Positions 42,152-53,331 of a stretch of 64,000 nucleotides of DNA are shown in pieces (the stretch's first letter is position 1; every line of letters starts with the position of its first letter). The translations under genes were made by a program, and so were the position numbers. The DNA comes from Strigamia acuminata. Taxonomy: Eukaryota; Arthropoda; Chilopoda; Geophilomorpha; Linotaeniidae. The DNA lies in contig OX442322.1 in assembly GCA_949358305.1 (NCBI GenBank), forward strand, positions 8,060,001-8,124,000, in the 5' to 3' direction. The notes under the pieces were generated by a model, which worked only from the letters and a program-made list of their open reading frames with translations, searched no databases and was not told where the DNA came from.

Positions 42152-42310
42152 AGACCAAGAAATCAGTGCAGGTAAGTGCTCCAAATTCCTGGCGATCAGG
42201 CTAGAAAATACTAAATGAAGACAAAAAGATTAATAAAAATCCAAAGACACTTTCTGTCTAAAAACCCAAAAGTTGAACCGCTAACGATTCCATCGCGGTT
42301 GCTAGCAACA
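42152..42310 (-). repeat. Element E 5' LTR, second part
   Basis: 159 bp completing the E LTR, ending TTGCTAGCAACA. It is followed by GGAT, the duplicated D target. Confidence 0.9.
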
Positions 42311-43439
42311 GGATGGTGCGGAATAACATAAACGCCAGACTTCTTGTATCTTTCTGCAAGAGGTACTACTTCTGCGTGCTCTTCGCGCACGTAGTCCCAC
42401 ATGGCTTTGTGGTAGCGTTCTTTGTGGTCACTGCTGCTGTCAATCCTTCTCAACGTGTGCGACAACTGATTCAATGCCAAATCCCAATTGGATTCCAACG
42501 AACCAATTCGCTCATTGAAAGGTAAGCAAACTTCATAACGACCATCTTCTCTTCTTGTCTTTGTTTTCTCGAAACGATCTCTAATAAAATCGGAATCACG
42601 CTCGCCGGCACTAATACCAACGGCTTCTAAACTCCATAGCTTCTCCAAGTCTCGGTCTGTTTTAATATCACAGGTGTTGCAGCAAGAAACGTCGCGCGAG
42701 CTCTCTGAGAAGACATCAGTCGACCCAGCTGCTCCTGATAACACCCACCCAAAGATGGTGTTCACCAAACCCAGTCGACCATCCAGGCGTTTGCGTCCAT
42801 CCAAGCAGATTTCCCACCAGACATCAACGCCAAGCAAGATATCAACATTGCCTGCAGTTGAAGGTAAGTCCTCAGCCAATTCAAACCCCAAATTCTTAAC
42901 TTTCTGAATAACATCTGGGCTGGCTATCCCATACACATGGGGTAAGCTCTTTGCGCTTAAAGCTGTCACCTTGAGCTCTTTGGCTCCGTGTCGAGACTGA
43001 AGCAAGATCTTGTAGACGTCATAAGACGCCGACCCTGCGTTCTCCTCATTGAGACGTTGGGCTGTGGCCTCTATTGACCCACAACTCTTCAGCCGTATCC
43101 GGTCAGCTACGCTCTTAAGAATATAAGAACGGTGACTTCCAGGATCTAACATCCCACGTACCGTGTGCGAACCACCAGATTTCGTCTTTAATTCGGCAGT
43201 AAAAATCATCAATTGGAGCGTTGACGAGATCGCCACAGAAACGTTAGCACTAACGTCCTTCGACTTCTCTGCCCCACCTGGACTCGTAACGATTGACTTC
43301 CTGCAAATGCTGGAGTGGTGTCGACCACCGCACGTCTTACAAGACGTCTTCAATCGGCATCTAATGGCCATATGTCCGCTTTGCAGACAATTGTAGCCAA
43401 GCCGATTCTTTTGCGCAATGGCAGACTTGTCCTCAACGC
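42311..43439 (-). pseudogene. Element D, zinc knuckle to pre-RT fragment of a BEL/Pao polyprotein
   Basis: About 376 codons without a stop: a zinc knuckle (CLQSGHMAIRC preceded by Tyr-Asn), CKTCGGRHHSSIC, protease DPGSHRSYIL, the LLGVDVWW block, the WSLEAVGI segment and the linker up to IPHHP. It is cut at the N-terminal side by G and at the C-terminal side by E. In the first knuckle the usual CFNC reads GYNC, so a zinc ligand is lost. The N-terminal gag of D is not in the window. Confidence 0.88.
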
Positions 43440-45007
43440 TGTTGCAAGACAGCGTGGAAGAATTGTTGTGCTGAGATAGTGTCAATAAATATTACTAATT
43501 GCTTTGATTTGTTTAATTTTCCTTTAGTGTTTTATTTTTCATAATTAATTGATATTTTTCACTTTACAGGAATTTTGACTTATTAAAATGTTTTTCACTG
43601 ATTTTTATTGTCACTTTTCGATTTAATGTAGTGTTATTACCTTGCTATTATTTTATTTGTGTCTTTTAGAGTGCATTTATGAACCTTTCTATTAATTTTC
43701 CCTGATTTTGTGTTTATTGCGTGCAGTTCTAATGTTTTCTTCGTTTTCTGGCATACATTTGCGATGCTCGTTACGTCATTTTTCGGTTCCTAGCGGACTT
43801 TTGCTTCCGTCTTCTAACCTTTCGTTTTGTGCTTTAGAATTCATTTGGATTTCTTTTTACATTTGTTTCTGACTAATTCGAGTCTGATCTTTCTTTCTGG
43901 ATGCATTAGAACTGCCCAAAATGCTTCGATCGGTTGTTTCGAACGTTCGTTGTCGGCTGCCGTAAAAGCGTAGCCGAGAATGTTCGGTTCGATCAACAGT
44001 TTCGTATTTATTAAACTTGTGTTTATTCATTCAGTATTTTGTGATGAGAATTAATAATTACTCTTGTATTTTAATAGATACTTTATTTGTTATTTACATT
44101 AAGTGCTTTTTATTCCAATTTCGAATTGTTTTGACGCTTTTGCAATGTTCGCCGGACGCCATGTTTGATCCAATACGTATGTTATGTTCGCCGGTCGCCA
44201 TGTTTGTCCCAAGCGACGATTACACAATGTAACCGTTATTTTTGTATTTTATATTCTTATAATCTGCATTTACTATTTCATTTCGAAGTGTTTTCACCTG
44301 TATTCTTTGCTATTTTTGCATTTTTATTCCGTTCGGAATTCAAATGTTCTGATTGCATCATTTTGCTTGACGCTGATTGGCTGTCTCGATCGTCTGCTTG
44401 ACGATCATTGTTTTCGCTCCGTTTGCACTGTTTTACTTTTCAGATCTTATTGTTGTGATTAGATATATTATTCCTGGTATTCTTGTGGTCATTTTGGTAT
44501 GTAGCAATCTTTATTTCGTGCAGTTTTTATGTAACTACAACTTTGCTGTGATTTTGTTTCCTCCGTTGCTATGACAACGGAGTTTCTTGTGTATCTGTAT
44601 TTCGCCGCTATCGGCTTGGCGCGTGCCGTAATTGGGTACTGCGCATGTGCGGTTCCTCAGGAACCAATGTAATCAGTGTATTTTATTCAGTTCTCAACCA
44701 ACTTTTTAATAAACAAGTTGTTTTTTGTTAACTCCCGTGTTTTCTATTTTCAACCTTAGTTTTCAATGTGTTGTGAGTAGTTAAGCCTTTCCCTGGATTA
44801 GCCATTGATTCAGCACTCCATTGGATATTAATCATCGGTGTTCCCATCAATACTCCATGCATTCAACAATAGTTTTCAGTGCGGATTTGTGTTCTCAGCG
44901 CGGTTTTCGTACTAATTTAACAATACGATCACTTGAGTTTTTAGAGGCGGGAAATTCAACTAGCCCCAACCCCATTCATCGCTGTTTGGTGTTGACAGAC
45001 CGCAACA
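43440..45007 (+). repeat. Element G 5' LTR
   Basis: 1568 bp, TGTTGCAAGAC to GACCGCAACA. It carries the family hairpins, here GGTTCCTCAGGAACC (a perfect pairing variant) and CTCCGTTG/CAACGGAG, plus two CGCCATG motifs (ATGGCG on the other strand). Confidence 0.9.
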
Positions 45008-45699
45008 TCGAATACGTGTTTTTGGTACCCGTGACCAGGATTCCGTCTGAAATCAGTGAGTTTTTCCGGTTCGTTTTGGATACGTTTTTTCGCGTGTTTG
45101 TTGCGACGGGAGAACAATACGTTCGTGATTCGTCGTCTGCTACGAGTGTCGCCGTTCAACGTGACAACAGTCACGACTGGGACAGCTCTTGCGTTGAGTG
45201 CGAACTTTTGTGTGTCATCAGCGGGATTCTACGGTCGCCATCTTGGATAAAGATAACACAACGCGCTGTGCTGAGAAGTCGATTTGCCCCTGGATTTATT
45301 GCTTTTCTTGTGTTTTATCATTCAGTGCATTTATTTTGGAGGTTTTGTTTGCATGAGGGTATTGTTTTGGGTATTCTTTTTGGTGTTATTGCTGTTTCAT
45401 ATGCTAATCTTAAGGGAAATTTAGTAAAAGTGAATTTTATTGCAAATTGTTTTAGTGTTTTCTTTAATTTTATGCATGCATCTCCATATAACTGGCATAA
45501 CCAGGGGAGATTTAGATTTTTTGAAGCTAGTTGCTGGTCAGTCTCTCATTGCAAGGGCTGTCAGTCATTAACGCTAATTTTTGATAGTGGTTTTCGTGCG
45601 AATTTCGTTCCAAACGAATCGCCGAAAATATTTCAAACTTGTGTAGGACTTTTTGAGTCACGTTTTTCATACGTGATCAAGGTCGCTCGTGTGTTTTAG
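44821..45699 (+). CDS. Upstream ORF in G leader, 292 codons, unknown
   Basis: Third copy of the leader frame seen in A and C, same length. It differs from A at about 17 residues, including Trp to Lys and Pro-Ser to His-Arg, so the length is kept without clear protein conservation. The hydrophobic middle is retained. Confidence 0.25.
   Translation: MDINHRCSHQYSMHSTIVFSADLCSQRGFRTNLTIRSLEFLEAGNSTSPNPIHRCLVLTDRNIEYVFLVPVTRIPSEISEFFRFVLDTFFRVFVATGEQYVRDSSSATSVAVQRDNSHDWDSSCVECELLCVISGILRSPSWIKITQRAVLRSRFAPGFIAFLVFYHSVHLFWRFCLHEGIVLGILFGVIAVSYANLKGNLVKVNFIANCFSVFFNFMHASPYNWHNQGRFRFFEASCWSVSHCKGCQSLTLIFDSGFRANFVPNESPKIFQTCVGLFESRFSYVIKVARVF
45023..45043 (+). promoter_or_regulatory. Primer-binding site of G, tRNA-His type
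   Basis: TGGTACCCGTGACCAGGATTC, 15 bases after the LTR. It matches the tRNA-His complement except for a G to A change and one extra C. Confidence 0.65.
45482..45509 (+). other. Leader hairpin of G
   Basis: Same as in A and C: CTCC, ATATAA, CTGG-CATAA-CCAG, GGGAG. Confidence 0.5.
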
Positions 45700-45916
45700 C
45701 ATCCTTGATTGTTAAAACACTCGATATTCATGTGCATTTTCATTTGAATTTTTGTCATTTGGGCAATTAAACGTTGAAAAATTCTGTTTATTTTTGGGGG
45801 ATAAAATAACAAATTTTATTCTTTTAAAAAATTGAAAGCGAAGTGTTTTTTGTCAAACGAGATTTTATCTTCCTTTTCGCAATTTGCAGCCGTGAATTTG
45901 TGAGAGGAGAGAAAAC

Positions 45917-48212
45917 ATGGCAGATCCTTCCGTGCAAAACATGATCACTCCAGAACAACTCGAAATTCTGGAGACAAAATGGGAAGCGCTACTCACTTCA
46001 CTCTCCGCTTTGCTGACTGTATCGGAGCAGACCAGCGACCCGGGAGAGTTGGAGGCGCTGCTATCTACAGCAAATATTCGAGAGACACGTGCTGTCAATG
46101 AACTCAATGATCTTCAAATACATTCTGAACATGGATTTTATCTTGAAGCCATTGAAAAACTCGAAGCAGTTCAAACAAGAGTGGATCTTCTCCGCGGACG
46201 TTGGGAAGTATCGAAACGGTCCCTTCCTACACTAGGAGGACGACTAAATATGTCAACTGCATCTGGCGGTCATACGACAATGAATGCTTCTTTCCGAAAA
46301 ATTCAGAAGTTGCCAAAATTGGAGTCTGTGAAGTTTGATGGGGACATTTTGAAGTACAAGACCTTCAAAAGTAACTTTGAAACTTCAGTACATAAGGACC
46401 CAGACTTGAGCGACGTGGAAAAGCTTCAATATCTACAGACAATGTGTGTTGATGAAGCAGCCACTTTGATTTCCACTTTTCCCTTGATCGAGGAATCATA
46501 CCATTTGGCTCGTGAAGAGTTGGAGAGGAACTACGGGGATGAGGACGCACAGCAAACTGCCCTCATCAGATCAATTAGAGAAATGAAAATTGTTACAAGT
46601 GTCTATCCAACTAAAGCGTTAAGAACAAATTTAACCAAAATTTCTTCGACCGTCAGACTCCTCGAGCAGTTGAAAATACCCATACAAACTTCAGGTGCTT
46701 TTCTCATGCCGGATATTATCAGCAAATTTCCAACTCAAATGGCATTGCGTTTTTATCAGGTGCACGGAATTCAAAACAAGAACATTATGACACTACTTGA
46801 CTTTTTTTTGAAAGAAGTAGCTATGGCGGAAAGAACTGACAATTCTTCTCATTCTGAAAAAGTGAAGAAGGATAAAACTGAAGTCGAAAAAGGCAAGCAA
46901 AAAGGTTCCATGACGACTTGCGCTGCGACACAGGATTCCAAGCAATCAACCAGTGCCAAAGTCAAGCAGGAAACAAAACAAGAGAGCAGACCTGCTAATA
47001 CGAAGAGCATCAAGTGCATTTTTTGCGAAGAGGATCCTGCAAAAAGGAAATTGAGATCAACGCAAAAATCGAATTGATCAAGAAAAACAGGCTTTGCTTC
47101 AATTGTTTTAGAACTGGACATTGCGTCGGGGACTGTAAAGTGAAGTTTTCCTGCAAACATTGTGGCGGAAGACATCACTCCACCATTTGTAAAAAATCGG
47201 ATGTGAAGAATTCATCAAGCATTGTCGAGAAGCCCAAAGAGCCACAAGTGACAACACACGTCTCGTGCGCGATCTCCGCGACTCTTCAATTAATGATCTT
47301 CACTGCGAACCTCAAAACCAAAAATGGAGGATCCCACAACATCCGAGGAATGATAGATCCAGGCAGTCACCGATCTTTCATAACAACTGAGTTGATAAAC
47401 AGGATTAAGTTGAAAAAGTGCGGCAGCATTTCGGCCACGACACAACGCTTTAATGATTCCGCTCCTGCTTCAACGGATTATGACGTTTTTAACGTTACTC
47501 TGAAAAGCAGAAATGACACGCAAGAAATCAAAATGACAATGTTATCGGTCGAAAATCTACCAAGAGTGCAAGGAATTTTAAACTCCACTGTAATAGAAAA
47601 GGTGAAAGGATTAAATCTTGAGTTGGCTGAAGAATTGCCTGCCAAAACATCCCAAATTGACATTTTATTAGGAGTGGATGTTTGGTGGAAAATTCTCAAA
47701 GACGGCAAGAGGAAAATCAACGAGGATTTGGGCCTTATAAACACTTTATTTGGCTGGGTTCTCACCGGTGCAGCTGGAAACATCGATTTATTTGATGATG
47801 AAGCCGACTTAACCACGTGTTGCAACACTTGCAACGTCGATATAAATGAAAAGTTGGACAAGCTCTGGAATTTAGAGGCAATCGGAATAGATTCGGGAGA
47901 AAAGGATTCCGACTTTATTCGAGATCGATTCGAATCCACGACAACACGTTTGGAGGACGGAAGATATGAAGTGATGCTTCCCTTTAATGGACAAGAAACT
48001 GACTTAGATTCCAACTGGGAACTCGCCATGAACCAATTAGCCAACACGCTTAAACGAATCGATGCAAATGAGGACTACAAAAAACGATACGACGACTCAA
48101 TGTGGCAGTACATCGAGGAAAATCACGCAGAGGAAGTCCCAAAGGAGGAACGTTTTCTCAAGAAGGGGATATATAATATACCTCACCACCCCGTCATAAA
48201 AGAGGATCGAGA
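45917..48212 (+). pseudogene. Element G gag-protease region, frameshifted
   Basis: Starts with the same ATG and gag as A (386 codons, then a stop at 47077). A 13-base deletion relative to A at about 47032, within the first zinc knuckle, removes its His and shifts the frame. The other frame then continues cleanly from the remaining Cys through the second and third knuckles, DPGS protease and the linker to KEDRD, where H is inserted. In gag one more change is VGEAA to VDEAA. With the frameshift and two insertions this copy is dead. Confidence 0.9.
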
Positions 48213-49132
48213 TGTTGCTAGCACTGGCAACAGACCAGGACGGGGAAACGATCAGCGACGATGGCGGAAGAAATCCCAGGAGAAAAGTGAAAGTATAGTG
48301 GGTGTGTGGACGTGCGCATGCGCAACCAGACAAGGTCGGGCCCAACCACGGCAATTTAGGGTTAACGATCTCAGGCATAAACGTTCGAATCAACTCACAA
48401 AGTGGCGGCCAGTAGGAGGAGAAAGCGCGCCCGGTTCTCTACTCACTACACATCATGTAGGCAGAAGAAATAGACTGGTTTGGGGAAGAAAACAACAGCT
48501 TTAATCCAAAGTGAGAGAGAGGAAAATAAAACTCAACCGTTAGGGTTAAGTTTCAACAACACAAGACGCACGCGCTCATTGTTAGGCGCGCGACAATAGG
48601 CAAGAACAAAATGAGCGAAATGCATCAGTTACATGGAAATAAAGCAAATACATAGGAAATAAATACTTATAAATAACAGATGCACTCAGGCAAAGAACAC
48701 TCTGGCCTGAAAGGCCCAAAACTAAACCTCAGACACAGCTCAAAGCTTTGACAGGCATGAGCAGTGTCACTTAAATCAAATAACACTTTAACACTTGCTA
48801 ATAAAGCATATTAACAACAATCACTAATTGCAAAGCAGACCAAGAGATGGCGCTCAGACACGGGAGGCCAAAAACTAGTACAAACATAAGAGAAAATGCT
48901 CTAGGCTCTACTAAAACTTAAATCTAAAACAGTGACGAGTTGGCATGGCAACGCAGCTCGTCCCAGACGGTCAAGACCAAGAAATCAGCGCAGGTAAGTG
49001 CTCCAAATTCCTGGCGATCAGGCTAAACGATACTAAATGAAGACAAAAAGATTAATAAAAATCCAAAGACACTTTCTGTCTAAAAACCCAAAAGTTGAAC
49101 CGCTAACGATTCCATCGCGGTTGCTAGCAACA
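48213..49132 (-). repeat. Element H 3' LTR
   Basis: 920 bp, close to the E LTR but with a diverged patch (48585-48740, for example AGGCGCGCGACAATAGG). It contains ATGGCG and TGCGCATGCGCA as in E. Confidence 0.92.
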
Positions 49133-49186
49133 GCGTCTTGCCGGCGGGAAGAAGACAACGCCGGAAGAACTGCGACTTCTCAAACG
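49133..49186 (-). promoter_or_regulatory. Pre-3' LTR segment of H with CGCCGGCAAGACGC
   Basis: Same as in E: pyrimidine-rich in sense, GCCGGCAA motif at the LTR edge. Confidence 0.5.
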
Positions 49187-51205
49187 TCAATCTAACTCAA
49201 GCACACGGATGTGCTTGACCGAACGGAGAAATTGTTTCCCTTCAGCAGACGTTACTCGCACGACACGGACTATCCCGTCGTCGCCGGGATACACAACGTC
49301 AACTCGCGCTAAGGGCCAGAAGTATGGGTTTGACCCCACCTTTTCAAGTAAAACAATTTGTCCCACTTCGGGGTTGCGGGGATGTCGATCTCCTTTAACT
49401 TCATGAAAATTACGTAATTGCTTAAGATAACTTTCTTTCCACAAACGCCAGAACTCCCATAAGGCGAGTCTGCGCTTGTGGTCAAGTCGTCTCAAATCTT
49501 TCTGACGAATTGCGTGAACGGGACGATTGATGACGTATTTAGTCGTACCGCCGGTAAGGAAGTTCTCCGGGCTCAGGATACGACCACCGTCCACCTCCTC
49601 GTGAACATAAGATAGCGGACGCGAGTTAAGAACTGAGCTTATCTCGGCCACTAGAGTCTGCAAGGACTCCAAGTCGATGGTTTGTTGCAATAAAGTCTTG
49701 CGTAGCTTGTCTTTTACGGACCGTACTAAGCGCTCCCAAGCTCCTCCTGCCCAGGGGGACAAGGGGGGAATAAACGTCCATAAGACTCGCTTCTCGGACA
49801 AGAGCGTACGCATCCCTTCCTTGGCGACCAACTTCCCCCAAGATTGAATCTCTTGGGCACCGCGAGAAAAAGTCTTCGAGTTATCGGAGAAGACTTTAGC
49901 TGGATAGCCAAAGCGGGCTGCGAAACGTCTAAACGCAAGCAAGAATTTCTCCACCGAGAGATCTTCGGACACCTCAAGGTGAACACTACGCGTAACTAAA
50001 CAGGTAAACAACAGTATGTAGGCTTTAGAAGCCTTGCGTCCACTCCCCAGCACCACCGGACCCAAATGGTCGATCCCGGTGTGTTGGAACGGAGCCGCAG
50101 GTGTAACACGCTCGGACGGCGGATCACCGGTAGGCGGGTCTTCACGGATCAGCTTTCCTCCCTTGCAGACAAGACAGCTGCGTATGACCGACTGAACCGT
50201 TCGGCGACCGCGTATTATCCAAAAACGGTTTCTCATATGGTAGAGAGTCTCACTTAAGTCACCGTGTAAGAGCAATGCGTGCTCACGACGGATAAGTAAC
50301 CGGGTCACCCAACTACTCGGGTGTAGCAAAATCGGATAAACCTCATCAAACGGAAGAAACGATTTGGCAAGACGACTTCGGAGTCGTAGCAAACCGGTTT
50401 CGTCCAGGAATATGTCGAAATTTCTGAGGGGGGATGACTTCTCAACATCCTCTTTGCGTTCAACGGCTACACATTCTTCTAAAAAATGCATGCGCTGTGA
50501 CCAGTAGATCAGCTTCCGTTCCGCCTCCTCCAACTCATACACATTCAATTCCTTCCCGGGCGCGGGAAAGCGCCACCGGCGAATGAACGCGAGTACGCGA
50601 GTCAAGCGATTGAATGAGCGGAATCGCTTAAAAAACTGATCGAGAAAGTCATCGTACAACGTCACTGCAGAAGAGACCAGCTTCTCTTCTTCTTTGGGAA
50701 GGACCACCGGAGGGGCGTCGACCTGGTCGAACTCCTTCGGGTCTGGACCATTCCACCAAAGGTGACTTGAAATCAAGGTCGGTACGTCGCAAGGACGTGT
50801 CAAAATGTCGGCAGGATTTTTTGCGGTTGGGACGTAAGACCATTGATCAACCCTTGACTTGTCGAGGACCTCAGCCACTCGATTCGAAACATAGGGTTTC
50901 CAACGGTTCTTTTCCGATCGGATCCAACCCAATGCGACCATAGAGTCGGTAAAAAATCTTACACTCGAGATAGGAAAATCAGGTAAAAAATCGGTCTGAA
51001 TGTATTCGAGCATGCGAACACCAATCACCGTGGCGGTTAGCTCAAGTCGCGGAAGCGTAAGCTTGTCCAACGGAGCGATCCTGCTCTTTCCGACGAGGAG
51101 CTTGCTTACACCGGAAGAATTCCGAATGTAAACTGCGCAGCCATAAGCTCGGGGACTCGCATCGCAATACACTTCTAAACTTAGACCTTCACCCGAATAC
51201 GTGCC
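49187..51205 (-). pseudogene. Element H pol, C-terminal part (RNase H to DUF5641-type end)
   Basis: About 670 codons nearly identical to E: RNase H (TYSGEGLSLEVYCDAS), integrase finger (CLVCKGGK, Arg to Gly relative to E), TGIDHLGP, FSDNSKTF and GGAWERL, and the C-terminal domain. Catalytic residues are kept. It is cut at the N-terminal side by element J; the remainder is at 53704-54990. Confidence 0.9.
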
Positions 51206-51577
51206 TGTTGGAGATTTGTAAGGTGTTCGGTTGTTTAACAACTTCCAAATATATACAACTCTTGTATATTTATATAGTTTGCTGTATAATTTATGTTATT
51301 ATCATTTATATTGGCAGCTTATCATTTGTTATGTTTATTTTCACCTGTATTTGGTTATTGACTTTTAATAGGACAAGTCTCTTCATTTGTTATCAATTGT
51401 ATTTATGATTTGTTCTTTGTTTTGCAATGCAGAGAGTACATACTCTCTAACATGTGTCATTGCTGTTTTTAACTTCATGCATTAAAGATGGCTGCCAACA
51501 GTTTGGCATGTTAGCCAAACTTTGAAAAATGGATTCCTGCTTTTCCAGACTCACCACAGGCCTGAATTTCCCCAACA
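51206..51577 (+). repeat. Element J 5' LTR
   Basis: 372 bp. A TATA-like AT stretch lies near 51248-51280, an ATTAAA signal at 51481-51486, and ATGGCTGCC (YY1/Pho-like) at 51488-51496. Confidence 0.9.
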
Positions 51578-51595
51578 TGGTAGCAGAGGATGGTT
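51578..51595 (+). promoter_or_regulatory. J primer-binding site, initiator tRNA-Met
   Basis: TGGTAGCAGAGGATGGTT follows the LTR with no gap and is complementary over 18 bases to the 3' end of vertebrate-type initiator tRNA-Met (from general knowledge). The ORF's ATG (51590-51592) lies inside it. Confidence 0.8.
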
Positions 51596-53245
51596 GTGGT
51601 GAGTCCTGGCACTGAAATTGACCTCAAATTCGGATTCTACGTCGTTTTTTACCTCCGGGAGGTCAAGGGCGAACGTCAAAACCGAGCGGCAGCGACGTAC
51701 GGGAATCGCGAGGCATTTTCACGACAATCCCAAATAATGGAGAATTTCGGAATTACAATTAATAGTGTGGATTCAGATAACCCAATCGCTGACTCCATCT
51801 CCGAGAGGGCTAATGCAGACATCATAAGCGGGGTGGAAAGCTTGATTGTAGAGAATAAATTCCCCAATAATTTGTGGTTGGAACTGGCCAACACAATGGT
51901 CTATTTGAGAAATAGAGCCTCCAGAATGGATTTAGACTGGAAAACCCCGTACAACGTGTTGTATGACCGAGGTGTATCGGTACGGCATCTCAGATGCGTG
52001 GGGTCGAGAGTTAGGGTTTTTCATGTTAAAAATAGAGAAAGGCATTCCTGGGTGGGCGCTCTAGTGGGTTATTCAAATTCACGGAGGAAATATCGGGTCT
52101 GGGACCCGCAAGGAAACAGAGTTGTTCAAACTAACAACTTGAGTGTACATGAGTGGAGGTATTGGCACGAGGGGGAATTGAAACCCTCTCTAGAATTTGC
52201 CAACTTAGGCAGTGGCATTGGAAGTTTGGAAGTTGAAATTCCATCGAAGGATAGGGTGCCAATATCCCCTCATCAGGAAGTCCCCTCAACATTAGACTTG
52301 TTGAAACTAGAAAATTTCCCATTGGCGCTAAGCGAAGAAGTCAATAAGTGCGAAAGTGTTAAAAACGAGGGGGAACACTTAGGAAGTGATGAAGAGTTCT
52401 ACGAGGGACTCGAAGATGAAATTTCCCCATTGATTAAGACAGAGGGGGAGTTTGAGCAGAAACCGAAGGAATCGGAACAAGAAAGGAATTTTAGCGATAA
52501 GGAAATTGAATTGCTAGTGGAAAACCCTCCAGAGTTAACACATGGGGTTGACATGAATAATTCCGAGAGTATTGTGAAAGAATGGGGAAAATTGGAACAG
52601 ATTATTTCGGATTCTGAGCCCGAATATGATGAAGGGTTTGGGCAGGTCAATTCCATGAATGGTTGTGATATTTCTTCGACGTCGCAGGAAGGTGACATTT
52701 CCCCAATGCCAATAGAGACACTGACAGGTGTGAATGATTTTAAAGTCATTAGGACAGAGGGGGAATGTGGAAAAACAAAAAGACGCAAGAAGAGATGTAG
52801 GAAATCCAAGAATGTTACTTTAATGAAAACAAAGGACGACGAATGTCAATTGACGGTTGGTGAACCGATATTAGATGATAAAATCACTGATGTAGAACAG
52901 AATTTAAGTCTGACAACTGGAAATGACATGATTGACCTTTTAAGCATTAAACTTAAACAAAAGCTGGACATGAGTGAGTGGTGGAGGCAATCCATAACAC
53001 ATCAAATAGATAATGGCACAGAACGGATCAGTGTAATCTATACTTCACCGAGCAATGATCAAATACAGAATATAAGTGACGTGAAAAATTGGTGTTCTGC
53101 AGAGGGTTATGAATTTGATTCGAGCCTATTTGACTTTTGTAATAAAGATCCAATACACCCGGCATATCCCGTTTATAACGTGCGGTGGATTAAGTCCAAA
53201 AATTCAGAATTCATTAGAGATAAGTCAATGGATCTTATTTTTTGA
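51590..53245 (+). CDS. J ORF, 551 aa: Copia integrase C-terminal remnant with acidic extension
   Basis: About residues 45-110 resemble the end of a Copia integrase core (ISERANADIISGVESLI, then NNLWLELANTMVYLRNR). About residues 120-200 resemble the SH3-like domain that follows it (LRCVGSRVRVFHV, GALVGYSNSRRKYRVWDPQGN). The first two catalytic Asp residues are missing. From about 210 on, the protein is rich in Glu, Asp, Ser and Lys, with one Lys/Arg cluster (KTKRRKKRCRKSKN) that could be a nuclear signal. The C-terminus is unrecognised. The ATG overlaps the primer site. It may be a decayed pol kept open by chance, or a small DNA- or integrase-associated protein. Confidence 0.65.
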   Translation: MVVVSPGTEIDLKFGFYVVFYLREVKGERQNRAAATYGNREAFSRQSQIMENFGITINSVDSDNPIADSISERANADIISGVESLIVENKFPNNLWLELANTMVYLRNRASRMDLDWKTPYNVLYDRGVSVRHLRCVGSRVRVFHVKNRERHSWVGALVGYSNSRRKYRVWDPQGNRVVQTNNLSVHEWRYWHEGELKPSLEFANLGSGIGSLEVEIPSKDRVPISPHQEVPSTLDLLKLENFPLALSEEVNKCESVKNEGEHLGSDEEFYEGLEDEISPLIKTEGEFEQKPKESEQERNFSDKEIELLVENPPELTHGVDMNNSESIVKEWGKLEQIISDSEPEYDEGFGQVNSMNGCDISSTSQEGDISPMPIETLTGVNDFKVIRTEGECGKTKRRKKRCRKSKNVTLMKTKDDECQLTVGEPILDDKITDVEQNLSLTTGNDMIDLLSIKLKQKLDMSEWWRQSITHQIDNGTERISVIYTSPSNDQIQNISDVKNWCSAEGYEFDSSLFDFCNKDPIHPAYPVYNVRWIKSKNSEFIRDKSMDLIF

Positions 53246-53321
53246 ACATTATTTAAGATTTAATGATGTTTGATCAGACTGGCGTTTATTTTGCATTTAG
53301 GAAGTTGTTGAATAATCGAAC

Positions 53322-53331
53322 AGAGGGGGAA
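53322..53331 (+). promoter_or_regulatory. J polypurine tract
   Basis: AGAGGGGGAA directly before the 3' LTR, the expected plus-strand primer. It contrasts with the BEL elements here. Confidence 0.7.

Larger units (their letters stand above)
16993..42310 (-). mobile_element. Complete BEL/Pao retrotransposon E, interrupted by C
   Basis: Two 918-bp LTRs: 16993-17910, and 23954-24712 continued at 42152-42310 after removal of C. The duplication GGAT flanks both ends (16989-16992 and 42311-42314), and closing it restores D's frame. Without C the element is about 7.9 kb. LTR copies look identical by eye. The interior is more GC-rich than the A/C/I family, and the LTR is shorter and unrelated except for the TGTTGC/GCAACA ends. 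H at 48213-56181 is a deleted member of the same family. Confidence 0.93.

Noticed and set aside
47014-48504. 496-codon open frame joining G protease to sequence ending in RKQQL
   Set aside because: Its last part is the H LTR read antisense. The join is a product of insertion, not a fusion gene.
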